46,827 nt of DNA from Deltaproteobacteria bacterium (GTDB lineage Bacteria > Myxococcota > Myxococcia > Myxococcales > SZAS-1). A program made the position numbers and the translations under genes. Below the pieces are notes generated by a model. It saw only the letters and a program-made list of their open reading frames with translations. It was not told the origin of the DNA and did no database searches. Below, in pieces: positions 8,269 through 16,837 of the stretch. Every line of letters begins with the position of its first letter. Within the stretch, counting starts at the first letter, position 1. The stretch is from positions 1 through 46,827 of the forward strand of contig JAFEBB010000056.1 of NCBI GenBank assembly GCA_018266075.1. The letters run 5' to 3'.

Positions 8269-11200
8269 CAATTCGTCTTTCCAAAGATGCGGGGGAACTT
8301 CGCCACGACGGCCGCCCAGTCATCGGTGTGAGCGAACCGGATGACCAGCCAGTTGTCGTCCTCCATGGCTTCCTCCGCGGCCTTGTCTCGGGTAGCTCGC
8401 TCGGGGAAGTCGTGCGGCGGGCCGTCGACGTACACGACTGCCCGCTCCTCGTCGTAGACGAAGTCCGGACGGGTCTTTGCGGCCTCGAAGAGGCGCTGGC
8501 CCGCCGACGGTAGTTTGAGGTTTTGCTTGTCGAGCATTCGGAGCCATCGCTTCTCCAGCTCGGAGTCGGCGAGGTTCATGAGTTGCTTAAGGTGCTCTGC
8601 CCTGGAGATTGGCCCGGGCGCGACCTTCACCGTCGCCTTCGCGAACGTAGCAAGTAGATCGCGGAGCAACTTCCGGTCGAGAAGCTCGTGATCGCCCTGA
8701 TTGGTGTAGCTCATCAGGCAGTCGTAGCAGGCGGCTTCGCAGTCTTCGCGAGCTCCCTCCGCCCGACGCTTGTCCGCACCCGTTTCCGGGTCGAAATGCA
8801 GGAGCGTGAGAGCACGCTTCGCCACAGCTCCGATGACGTCGGGGTCCTCGACGAGCCGGCGCAGAACTCCCGCGCCGCCTTCGGACGCCTCGAAGAGGAG
8901 AATCTGCCGCCGGTCCTGGAAGGTCGGAAGCGGCTCTGCTGCAAGCTCGTTCTCTTCGAGTTGAAACTCCACCTGAATGGCGTTCTTCAACGCAGCCTGC
9001 AGAGAGGCCATTGTGGCATCAGGCAACGCCAACTCCGGCTGGAACAGCAGGCAGTTCCGATGGTCCTCGACATAGGGGATCACGCGCTTCTTTTGGGACG
9101 ACATCGGATCGTCCTTGTCGTCCTCGTCGAGGTCGTTCTTGCTCCAGTAGCCGCGCTCTTCGTCGAGCCAGAAGCCCAGTTCTTCCTTCCGCTTGCGGCG
9201 CTTCCATCCGAGATTGATTCGCCAAATGGTCGCCGCGTGCCCGTACGTCAACGACGCGAGCTTGTTGCCGTCGGCGGCAACCACCTCGGCGGTCTTGGCC
9301 CGTACGACATTGTCGCGAGGCTCGAAGCGAACCGCCGTCCGTAGTTCATATCCAAGGCGAAGACGCTCCTCCTCGTCAGAACTGATCTTGTCGCGTCGCT
9401 TGGTAGAAACGTTCTGAAGCCGGAAGAGGCTGTCGATTGGCTGCGGTAGGACGGCCTTGCACCTCTCGCAGGTGTCCGGTCCGATCCCCTGGTGAATGGG
9501 GTGCAGATAGCCGCACGCGGTGCACTGCTTTGCCGAAACGGTGATGACGCCTCGGTCATCAACCGGGAGAATGACGCGGTTGATGAGATACCGGGAGCCC
9601 TCGTGGTAGACGATTGCCCGCGGACCGAACTCCGAGATGGCGAGGAATCGGGGGCGGGATAGATAGTTGTCTTTCGCCCCCTTGAGCGTGCGCATCTGGC
9701 GTCCGGGTAAGTATGCCGAGAGCGGCAGCCGAGGGAAGTTGTAACCGGGAAGAAAGCCCTCACTCGCGAAGTACCGGTAGCTGTAGAAGTCCGACTGCGA
9801 GATTGAGTCGGCCTCGGTCAGCAACTCGATTTGAGCTTCGGCCTCGCGCCGCAGCCGTTGCGCCTGCTGCTTGTCTTCATAAGACCGGCTGACGTCGTTG
9901 ATGATCGTGGTCTGGAGGTCTCGCTGGCGCACGGCGGAGGTGTAGAGGGTCCGCCAGCGACCGCAGGCACCATCAAACTGCTCCAGGGTGCGCCGAAGTG
10001 CGTCGTCGAGCCAGGTGGCCTCCCACCAATCTGCACTGGAAAGGTCCGACTGTAGCGTGGCGAGGACGTTCTCTGCCCGCTTCCGGGCTCGTTCCTGCGC
10101 CAGAGGGTAGCTCAGCGTCTGGCGCACGGAGGCGAGCAGCGGGAGCTCCGGCTTCCCGCTGGCGAGGTCGAGGAGATCCTTCAACGTCGCGCCGAGTGAC
10201 TGCTCCGTCTCGGCAAGCCAAATGGCATGGATGTGAGACCGGACGAGCTCCTCGTTCCCCAAATCCAATCTGGGCGGCGCGACAGAGCCGGCGACCATGT
10301 TGTCCGGGCGCCTAAAGAAGTACTGGTCGTGCTGCGAGTTGGTGGAGCAGTACGCAACGACGAGCGCCGGTTGACCACTTCGTCCTGCGCGTCCACTTCG
10401 CTGGGCGTAGTTGGCGGGCGTAGGCGGGACGTTGCGCAGATTGACGACGTTCAGCTCGGAGATGTCGACTCCGAGTTCCATGGTCGGAGAGCAGTAGAGG
10501 ATCGGCAGCTCACCTTCACGGAACAAGTTCTCTCGCTCTTCCCGCTTGTCCGACGGGACCTGGGCAGTGTGCTCGCGAGCCACAAGGCCGACGGCGTCCA
10601 GCGCCGCGGCTTTGTAGAACACAACGAAGAAGTCGTTGCTTCTGGCGCCGTCCCTCGGCGGGGAGGGAACCCGAATCGGATCCAACGCGACTTTGGTGCC
10701 GTCGCCAGCGAGCCATCGGAACGCCGAAGCAGGAACTTGATAGCCCGGCACGTCATCCTTGGGCTCGTCCACGCGCTCGACGAGGCCGGCAACACGGAGG
10801 GCCTCCAATAGTTGCCGAATGATGTCCTGCCGGTCGTCGAGCTTGAGCTTGCCTTGCGCCCACTCGGGGAACGAGTTGGGGCGGCCGAGAAACTGGCCGA
10901 AGCCGCCGCGGGCCGAGAGATAGACGTTGTCGGACCGGTCGTTCGGCTTTCCGCTCCTGGGGTACAGGATGGAGGCACGTTCCATCCGCTCCTGCTCGTC
11001 AATGCCCCAAGGCTCCTTCAGCTTTTGGCTGCTCTGTTGACGAATGCGATCGTGGGTGTCTTCGCGCAGGTACTCGACCTTGATGCAGAGTTCCCGCCGC
11101 ATGTAGTCGAGCAGCACCTTTGCAACCCGTGTCCTCGTGTCAGGCGAGGCCGTCTGGAGTACCGGGTGAACTGGCTCCTTCTTGTTTCCGCCCGGAAGAG

Positions 11201-13475
11201 GAATCTCCTTCCACACCTCCTCGTCGCGACAGACCTCATTGAGCGAATTGTAGGCAATCTCCAGAAGGCCGCACTGCTCCAGGTTCGGAGACGTGACGCG
11301 CCACCCTCGACGCAGGTCTCGATACAGGCGGTAGCCCAGCACGTCCCGAAGTGCCTTTTCGGTGTCGGCCTTCGCCTGGTACTTCACGCCCGGATCGATG
11401 GCGTATAGCGAGAGCGGCAAGTCGAGAGCGGCGAAGACCTTCTCTGTGAGCACCTCGTGGGTGATGCCGCCCGGAGACGCGACGCATGCCTTGAACAGAG
11501 CCGACCGAAGGAGCCCGACGTCAATGAAGTCGTTGAAGTGGCCCGCCTGTAGAGAGGCGTCTTGGCGGTTGTCGGTGAAGCTCAGGAGCTTCTTTGCCTT
11601 CGGTGAGAGCGTCTGGTCGCGCTTCAGATGGCGGATCGCAGACAGGCTGAGAATCGTCGTCGCCGTGCTGCGGCCTTCCGAACCGAGCGCGGTCAGCTTT
11701 CCGAACTCGGAGCGCTGTCTGGCGCTGTAGGAGACGCCGCAGGCGAGGCAGAAGCGGAACGTGCCCTCCAGGAAGCTGACCCTGTGGCCGTCCGTCTTGT
11801 CTTCCGTAGCCGCGGGGGACACGCGGCAGGGGATGGGCATGTCATTGCGGCGGGTGTCTTTGACGACGACCTTGCCCTTGCGCTCTTCGAGCCAGTCCTC
11901 TGGAACTCGCTGAAGCTGAGCGTCGATGGAGTCGGGCCAGGGGTTATCCGTGCTGAGGAAAAGGTATCCTGCCCCGTCCTCCATCTTTTCGAGCAACTCA
12001 CGCGGCTCGAATGACACCTGGCCAGTTGCCGCGTCGTAGTTCTTTTGGACGACGTAGTACTCTTGGCCGCACTCACGACAGAACGCGAGGGGCAGAAGCC
12101 GCCGGCTGCGGTCCCCAGGGACGAACTTTTGAACCTGAAAGGTGATGTGTCTTCGGTCCTCTGGCTCCACAGTGGCGTAGACGGTGTCTCCCTTGCTGAT
12201 GAACTGGTGCAGACGGAACGCGAAGATCGGGAAGCCCGTCTCTGGGTTCTGCACTCGGTAGCCTGCGAGCAGTGTGTCCTGGATGGCCGACACACATGTC
12301 TCGATGGGCGCCCCCGTCAGCTTGCTCACTTCGACCGCTGCCCCGTCTGCACCGCCGATGCGCCTTGGGGGACTACGAATCAGGCGTTTGCCCTCGTCCG
12401 CGGGCCGAACGCCAAACGTGCTCTCGATCCAGCTCGCCAGCGGGTCTTCAACGAATGCGGTTGCCGAATCGGGCGGCCGCGCTTTCGTGTCGTTGACGCG
12501 CTTGGTGAGTGCCGCCTTGGCAGAACCCGCCGCGAAGTCCAGCGCCGGGGTTGCCCTCTTCAAGGTCTCGCCGATGACCGACTCGGGCTTGACGGTGGTG
12601 CCGAAAAGCTGGGTCGCCACCCTGGCCACCTCGGCTCGCTGCTGGGTCTGCGTACCTTTGCTGGAAAGGGTGGCGGACGTTCCCACGCAGAGAAGGTTTT
12701 CGGCTCCGAGACGGTCTCGCACGCGCCGCATGAGCAGGGCGACGTCGGCGCCCTGACGGCCTCGGTACGTGTGGAGCTCGTCGAACACAAGGAACCGGAG
12801 TCCCTTGGCCTTATCAATGAGGTTCCGCTCTGCCGGGCGCGTGAGGATCAGCTCCAGCATCACGTAGTTCGTGAGCAGGATGTCCGGCGGATTGGCGATG
12901 ATGCGCTTCTTTTGCTCGTCGCTCTCCTGGCCCGTGTATCGCTCGAAGGTGACGGGGCCGAGACCTTCCGGGAAGCCGTCCTTGAGGAACTTGGTCAGCT
13001 CCTTGAACTGAGAGTTGGCCAGCGCGTTCATCGGGTAGACGACGATCGCCTGTATGCCGCGGCCACTCCCACGCTGAAGCACGTGGTCGACGATGGGAAC
13101 GATGTACGAGAGGCTCTTGCCCGAGCCTGTGCCAGTAGTCAGAACGTAGTTCTCGCCCTGCTTGGCCCGAAGGATTGCGTCGGCTTGATGTCGATGCAGG
13201 CGGAGGCGCTTCCCTCGGGGATCCGAATCGGACTTGTCCTTTCGGAAGACATCGTCGCAGCCCTTGTGGAGGACGCCCCTGGCGACCAGCTCGTCGACGT
13301 ACTCGCCTGGCTCGAAGGAGGGGTTCAGCTGGATCAGCGGTTCGGGCCAGAGCAGCCCACCGCTGAGCTCCGCGTTGACCGCGGTGGAGATGCGGGGATC
13401 CAGCACCCGAATGAAGCTGCGGACGTAGTCCGAGTAGTCGTCGACGATCCGGCGCCGAAGCTCAAAAACGTCCAT
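8268..13475 (-). CDS. Giant DEAD/DEAH helicase with DUF1998 and a C-terminal nuclease-like domain
   Basis: A 1,735-residue protein, first gene of the operon. The N-terminal helicase has Walker A TTGTGSGKS (113-121), a DELH box (232-235) and, near residue 1,000, PPTPANYAQRSGRAGRSGQ (motif VI of the YprA/MrfA-Lhr group). Cys pairs CRECG, CLACG and CTACG...CERC suggest zinc binding. The DUF1998 signature CEAACYDCLMSY follows. The last 95 residues contain RPDF (about 1,669-1,672) and VVYVDGPPHD (about 1,679-1,688), resembling the Vsr/DUF559 group of restriction-endonuclease-fold domains. In DISARM, helicase (DrmA), DUF1998 (DrmB) and nuclease (DrmC) are separate proteins; DruE of Druantia is a giant DUF1998 helicase. 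I chose ATG at 13475 because conserved-looking sequence starts there; a GTG at 13505 is possible. Confidence 0.85.
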   Translation of the reverse strand: MDVFELRRRIVDDYSDYVRSFIRVLDPRISTAVNAELSGGLLWPEPLIQLNPSFEPGEYVDELVARGVLHKGCDDVFRKDKSDSDPRGKRLRLHRHQADAILRAKQGENYVLTTGTGSGKSLSYIVPIVDHVLQRGSGRGIQAIVVYPMNALANSQFKELTKFLKDGFPEGLGPVTFERYTGQESDEQKKRIIANPPDILLTNYVMLELILTRPAERNLIDKAKGLRFLVFDELHTYRGRQGADVALLMRRVRDRLGAENLLCVGTSATLSSKGTQTQQRAEVARVATQLFGTTVKPESVIGETLKRATPALDFAAGSAKAALTKRVNDTKARPPDSATAFVEDPLASWIESTFGVRPADEGKRLIRSPPRRIGGADGAAVEVSKLTGAPIETCVSAIQDTLLAGYRVQNPETGFPIFAFRLHQFISKGDTVYATVEPEDRRHITFQVQKFVPGDRSRRLLPLAFCRECGQEYYVVQKNYDAATGQVSFEPRELLEKMEDGAGYLFLSTDNPWPDSIDAQLQRVPEDWLEERKGKVVVKDTRRNDMPIPCRVSPAATEDKTDGHRVSFLEGTFRFCLACGVSYSARQRSEFGKLTALGSEGRSTATTILSLSAIRHLKRDQTLSPKAKKLLSFTDNRQDASLQAGHFNDFIDVGLLRSALFKACVASPGGITHEVLTEKVFAALDLPLSLYAIDPGVKYQAKADTEKALRDVLGYRLYRDLRRGWRVTSPNLEQCGLLEIAYNSLNEVCRDEEVWKEIPLPGGNKKEPVHPVLQTASPDTRTRVAKVLLDYMRRELCIKVEYLREDTHDRIRQQSSQKLKEPWGIDEQERMERASILYPRSGKPNDRSDNVYLSARGGFGQFLGRPNSFPEWAQGKLKLDDRQDIIRQLLEALRVAGLVERVDEPKDDVPGYQVPASAFRWLAGDGTKVALDPIRVPSPPRDGARSNDFFVVFYKAAALDAVGLVAREHTAQVPSDKREERENLFREGELPILYCSPTMELGVDISELNVVNLRNVPPTPANYAQRSGRAGRSGQPALVVAYCSTNSQHDQYFFRRPDNMVAGSVAPPRLDLGNEELVRSHIHAIWLAETEQSLGATLKDLLDLASGKPELPLLASVRQTLSYPLAQERARKRAENVLATLQSDLSSADWWEATWLDDALRRTLEQFDGACGRWRTLYTSAVRQRDLQTTIINDVSRSYEDKQQAQRLRREAEAQIELLTEADSISQSDFYSYRYFASEGFLPGYNFPRLPLSAYLPGRQMRTLKGAKDNYLSRPRFLAISEFGPRAIVYHEGSRYLINRVILPVDDRGVITVSAKQCTACGYLHPIHQGIGPDTCERCKAVLPQPIDSLFRLQNVSTKRRDKISSDEEERLRLGYELRTAVRFEPRDNVVRAKTAEVVAADGNKLASLTYGHAATIWRINLGWKRRKRKEELGFWLDEERGYWSKNDLDEDDKDDPMSSQKKRVIPYVEDHRNCLLFQPELALPDATMASLQAALKNAIQVEFQLEENELAAEPLPTFQDRRQILLFEASEGGAGVLRRLVEDPDVIGAVAKRALTLLHFDPETGADKRRAEGAREDCEAACYDCLMSYTNQGDHELLDRKLLRDLLATFAKATVKVAPGPISRAEHLKQLMNLADSELEKRWLRMLDKQNLKLPSAGQRLFEAAKTRPDFVYDEERAVVYVDGPPHDFPERATRDKAAEEAMEDDNWLVIRFAHTDDWAAVVAKFPRIFGKTN

Positions 13476-13883
13476 GTCATGCGCTCGCTTGATGGGCGGA
13501 CGCACGCCTGTCCGCTCTCCCAGCAGCCGTGTTCCGGTTTTCCGGCGTTCAGCAGTCTACCTTCTAAGGACTCGGTCAGTGACTCTGAATTCTGACGAAG
13601 CGAACCCGGCGTCATCAAAGGAGAAACAGGGGCTTCGCGAGCAGCAGACGAGTGTTCAGATCGCAGTGCTTGGGCGCCCCTGAGGGTGGTCCAGCCGCTT
13701 TCTCGCGCACGCCAGGGCTTGGTCCGGCCCGATTCGCGTCAGCCCCGCACTTCGACGGCCCAAAGACCTTCGGCGAAGCAATTTGTTGCCCTCCGTGGGC
13801 ACAAGAACCGGGAGCGTGACTTCGCTCCGCGCCGTGGCCCTTGCCCGGCGCCCTTACCCAGAAGCGTCGGGCGGGAGGTTCTT
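13476..13883. promoter_or_regulatory. Divergent intergenic region between defence operon and recombination module
   Basis: About 400 bp with no convincing gene. It must hold the promoter of the minus-strand defence operon and that of the plus-strand gene at 13884. Open frames here are short and lack recognisable content. One extends the 13884 gene upstream by 66 codons from a GTG with no ribosome binding site, and I treat it as non-coding. No clear -35/-10 pair or inverted repeat could be defended by eye. Confidence 0.4.
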
Positions 13884-14759
13884 ATGTCGATGGAGAAGCT
13901 GAAGTCGGCGCTTGCCGCTGGTGGCGAGCACCTCGGAGACCTGTGCTGGTGGACGCTCACAGACGCCACCGTGGACCGCAACACGCTGGAGGAGAACTGG
14001 CTCGACTCGGGTCTGCCCGCCGAGTTCCTCCCCGAGCCGCCCACCGCCGAGCGGGCATTGAAGACGGCCACTCGCGAGGCGCTCATCGGCCAGTCGGAGC
14101 GGCTCATTCGGCTCGGGCTGGAGAGCGAGGCTGAGATCATCTACGCCGTGGTCCGCGAGCACCGGCACCCTGACGGCTCAGTGTCATTCACGCAGGAGGC
14201 CCGCATCACGCTGGACCGACTCACCAAGTCGTTCAGCTCGGATGCGCCAAGCCACGACTTGGTTCTGGCCACGAAGGCGGCGTTCGAGCGGCTGCTCTAC
14301 ACGCACACCACTGATGAGGTTCGCCGGGCCGTCGTCCGCGCTCTCCACGCCTTCGCAGCAATCACCCTTCGCGACCACGGCGGGGTTTACTGGATTCCCC
14401 GAACGTTCTCAGCCCAGGTGCGCCAGCTCCAGACGGCAGTGGAGAAGCTGGGCTCGTCGAGGTTCTACCTGGTGCCCGTCCACGACTCGGGCGACACCAA
14501 CCGATCTCTGGGCGAGGCCGCGCAGGGTGCCCTCGAAGAGGAGCTGGCCGGGCTGGAGAAGGAGATCGAGTCGTTCCTGAGCGCCCCCCCGGAGCGGGCC
14601 TCGACGCTGGTCCGCCGCTTCGACGCCTTCGAGGAACTGCGTGCGCGCGCGCAGCTCTACCGCGACATCCTCAAAGTGCGCGTTGATGACCTCGACGGCC
14701 GACTCGACGAACTGGGCGCCGCCGTAGAGAAGCTTCTGGTGGCCAAGACAGCAGCATAG
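13884..14759 (+). CDS. DUF6744-like protein of unknown function
   Basis: A 291-residue soluble, mainly helical protein. ATG at 13884 is chosen because GGGAGG lies about seven bases upstream; an open extension to 13686 has no such site. The start has a GDLCWWTL block, then the central part PPTAERALKTATRE and EARITLDRL, and a C-terminal coiled-coil-like half (about 180-291) rich in Glu, Leu and Arg. It resembles from memory the DUF6744 family found on plasmids and genomic islands; I am only moderately sure of that name and no function is known. It stands upstream of the XRE regulator and the RavA/ViaA-like pair and may be the third partner of that pair, although it has its own transcription start region and a convergent neighbour downstream. 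Confidence 0.65.
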   Translation: MSMEKLKSALAAGGEHLGDLCWWTLTDATVDRNTLEENWLDSGLPAEFLPEPPTAERALKTATREALIGQSERLIRLGLESEAEIIYAVVREHRHPDGSVSFTQEARITLDRLTKSFSSDAPSHDLVLATKAAFERLLYTHTTDEVRRAVVRALHAFAAITLRDHGGVYWIPRTFSAQVRQLQTAVEKLGSSRFYLVPVHDSGDTNRSLGEAAQGALEEELAGLEKEIESFLSAPPERASTLVRRFDAFEELRARAQLYRDILKVRVDDLDGRLDELGAAVEKLLVAKTAA

Positions 14760-14771
14760 CAGAGTGCCTCG

Positions 14772-14818
14772 CTTGTCGAGCGGACAAGTGAGAACCCGAG
14801 CCGATCCTCTCTGATCGG
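14772..14818. terminator. Two small hairpins between convergent genes
   Basis: CTTGTC (14772-14777) pairs with GACAAG (14783-14788), and CCGATC (14801-14806) pairs with GATCGG (14813-14818). They lie between convergent genes ending at 14759 and 14869. There is no strong T-tract, so termination is a guess from position and structure. Confidence 0.35.
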
Positions 14819-14868
14819 ACTCATGTAGACGGCGTGAAGAAGACCCGGCCAAGAGTTCAATGGCAAAG

Positions 14869-15531
14869 TCACCTCGTCGGATCGACGCGCTCGTAGCTCG
14901 CCGCTACAATCGATTCGTACTTGTCGTGCACCAGCTGCTTCTGGCTTTCGCTCGCGCGGATCAAGAGCGCCTGCGAATACCCGGCTGAAGGACCATCGAC
15001 AGGCCAAGACTGGAATGCGAGTTCCTTGATGCCCTTCCTCTTCAGCCAATCGCGGAGGGCGGCGAACTCTCGATCCCTGAGGGTCGGGTCTCCCTCGTAA
15101 GGATTGTTGTTGTAGATCGCAACGAGTTGTTCGTCGGGGTCAAGTGTGTAGATTCCCCGGCGAGAATCGAACAGGTTCTCGAAGGCATCTTGAGCCACAA
15201 GACCACCAAGCAATGAGTTGGTTTCGCGCTCGGAGAGCTTGCTGTCTTTGAGCTTCACCAACGACTCCGTATTCGCGGTCATTTTGTATCTCCGTTTGTG
15301 TTCGCGTGCCGTTGACGGCTTGAGGTTCTGCACGCCTGGGGAGATCTTCAATCCGAGCACTGCGGCCAGTCTGTCGAGGGTCTTCAACGTAAGACCGGCC
15401 TTGCCAGACATGAATCGACTCAGGGCCGATTCAGCGACACCAACCTCCCGGGCGATCTGGTAGCGGCTGGTGCCGCTCCCCAAGATCGCTTGCCGAATCG
15501 CATCCGAGAACGGACTGGCAGGCTTCTCCAT
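14869..15531 (-). CDS. XRE-family transcriptional regulator with a C-terminal ligand-like domain
   Basis: A 220-residue protein. Residues about 10-60 form a helix-turn-helix (SRYQIAREVGVAESALSRFM) of the Cro/C1 type. A basic linker follows and then a 130-residue C-terminal domain ending in a Gln/Lys-rich helix, which I cannot assign. ATG at 15531 is chosen because the helix-turn-helix starts ten residues later and upstream frames look random. It is divergent from the MoxR-vWA-Rad52 operon, with ACTTGC repeats between them. This layout fits an autoregulated repressor of that operon, like the regulators of mobile-element recombination genes. The ligand or inducing signal is unknown. Confidence 0.8.
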   Translation of the reverse strand: MEKPASPFSDAIRQAILGSGTSRYQIAREVGVAESALSRFMSGKAGLTLKTLDRLAAVLGLKISPGVQNLKPSTAREHKRRYKMTANTESLVKLKDSKLSERETNSLLGGLVAQDAFENLFDSRRGIYTLDPDEQLVAIYNNNPYEGDPTLRDREFAALRDWLKRKGIKELAFQSWPVDGPSAGYSQALLIRASESQKQLVHDKYESIVAASYERVDPTR

Positions 15532-15545
15532 GGTGAGAGCAAGAC

Positions 15546-15597
15546 TACTTGCCAACGCGCAAGGATGTAAACAGGATACTTGCTGCCAAGCAAGTAT
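15546..15597. promoter_or_regulatory. Operator-like inverted repeats (ACTTGC half-sites)
   Basis: The gap between the divergent XRE gene and RavA-like gene holds a perfect inverted repeat, ATACTTGCT (15576-15584) and AGCAAGTAT (15589-15597) with a 4-base spacer. A second, weaker copy has half-sites CTTGC (15548-15552) and GCAAG (15559-15563). The shared half-site and the two-operator arrangement suggest binding sites for a dimeric XRE repressor, most simply the product of 14869-15531. Confidence 0.65.
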
Positions 15598-15694
15598 TCG
15601 TTTGTCTTCGACATAAGAGCCTGGCGGGGAAACCTGCCGCCGTCCGGCCATTCCGGCTCGCGGCCCATCGAGCGTTCTGCTCGACGGAGATCCC

Positions 15695-16837
15695 ATGCAC
15701 CCCATGTTGAACAAGCTCCGCACGGAGCTCGATTCGTTGTTCCCCGAGCGCCGCCACGTCATCGACGGCGCGCTCGCCGCGGTCCTGGTCGGCGAGCACG
15801 TCCTCTTCCTCGGTCCGCCGGGGACCGCCAAGAGCGCCCTGGTGCGGACCATCGCCACGGCCTTCCGTGGCACCTACTTCGAGCGCTTGCTCACGAAGTT
15901 CTCGACGCCTGAGGAGCTCTACGGCCCCATCTCGCTGAGGGCGCTGGAGCAGGAGCGCTTCACCCGGGTGACCACGAGCAAGCTGCCCGACGTGCAATTC
16001 GCGTTCATCGACGAGGTGTTCAAAGCAAGCTCGGCCATCCTCAACACGCTGCTGACTTTGATGAACGAGCGCGTCTTCCACAACGATGGCCAGCCCGTGC
16101 AGGTGCCGCTGGTGTCGATGTTCGGCGCGTCGAATGAGCTCCCCGAGGGCAAAGAGCTGGAGGCGCTCTTCGACCGCTTCATGCTGCGCTTCGAGACGGG
16201 CTACTTGGTTCGGACCAACTCGCTGCGCTCGGTGCTCACCTCGCCCGAGCCGATGGTGACGGCCAAGCTGAGCATGGCCGATCTGAAGAAGGCCCAAACC
16301 GAGGTGGCCAAGATCGTCATCACCGACGCCACCGTAGATGCACTCATCGCTATCCGCGAGTCGTTGCGAACCGAGGGCATCGTGGCCTCGGACCGGCGCT
16401 GGAAGAAGTCGCTCGGGCTGGTGAAGGCCGCCGCCTACCTGGCCGACGAGTCTGAGACCACTCCCGAGGACCTCGTCATCCTTGTGGACGCGCTCTGGCG
16501 CGAACCCAAGGAACGCAACAAGGTGGCCCGTATGTTGGGGCAGGTCGCTGATCCTGTGGGTGCCCAGGCCGCCGAGATCCTCGACGCCGCCCGCGAGACT
16601 TCGACCAAGGTCCAGCAGCTCGCTAACGCCGACCGCAAGACGTACATCGCCCAGGCCGCACAGTCGCTGGAGCAGTTCAAGGAGCAGGAGAAGAGGCTCG
16701 TCCACCTGTCCAAGGGCGCTGGCAAGCGGGCCAAGGTGGTGATCGACGACGCGAAGTCGGAGATCACCTCGCTGCACGCCGAGCTGGCCCGAGCGGTGAG
16801 CACGGGCCTCGGGCTCGGGATGCGGCAGGTGAAGTGA
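15695..16837 (+). CDS. RavA-like MoxR AAA+ ATPase
   Basis: A 380-residue AAA+ protein. Walker A is GPPGTAKS (40-47), Walker B FIDEVFKA (104-111), followed by ILNTLLTLMNERVF (sensor/insert region) and the SNELPE block. The order LYGPISLRALEQERF, FIDEVFKAS, SNELPEG is that of E. coli RavA rather than of generic MoxR proteins; the C-terminal part is shorter than in RavA (about 498 residues). RavA works with the vWA protein ViaA, and here a vWA gene overlaps the stop codon. Expected role: ATP-driven remodelling of an unknown target together with the vWA partner. Its position in front of Rad52-like and Cas4-like genes recalls the cobS-like ATPase of SXT/R391 elements, close to bet and exo. Confidence 0.88.
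   Translation: MHPMLNKLRTELDSLFPERRHVIDGALAAVLVGEHVLFLGPPGTAKSALVRTIATAFRGTYFERLLTKFSTPEELYGPISLRALEQERFTRVTTSKLPDVQFAFIDEVFKASSAILNTLLTLMNERVFHNDGQPVQVPLVSMFGASNELPEGKELEALFDRFMLRFETGYLVRTNSLRSVLTSPEPMVTAKLSMADLKKAQTEVAKIVITDATVDALIAIRESLRTEGIVASDRRWKKSLGLVKAAAYLADESETTPEDLVILVDALWREPKERNKVARMLGQVADPVGAQAAEILDAARETSTKVQQLANADRKTYIAQAAQSLEQFKEQEKRLVHLSKGAGKRAKVVIDDAKSEITSLHAELARAVSTGLGLGMRQVK

Noticed and set aside
12045-13595. A 516-codon plus-strand frame
   Set aside because: Antisense shadow of the large helicase gene.
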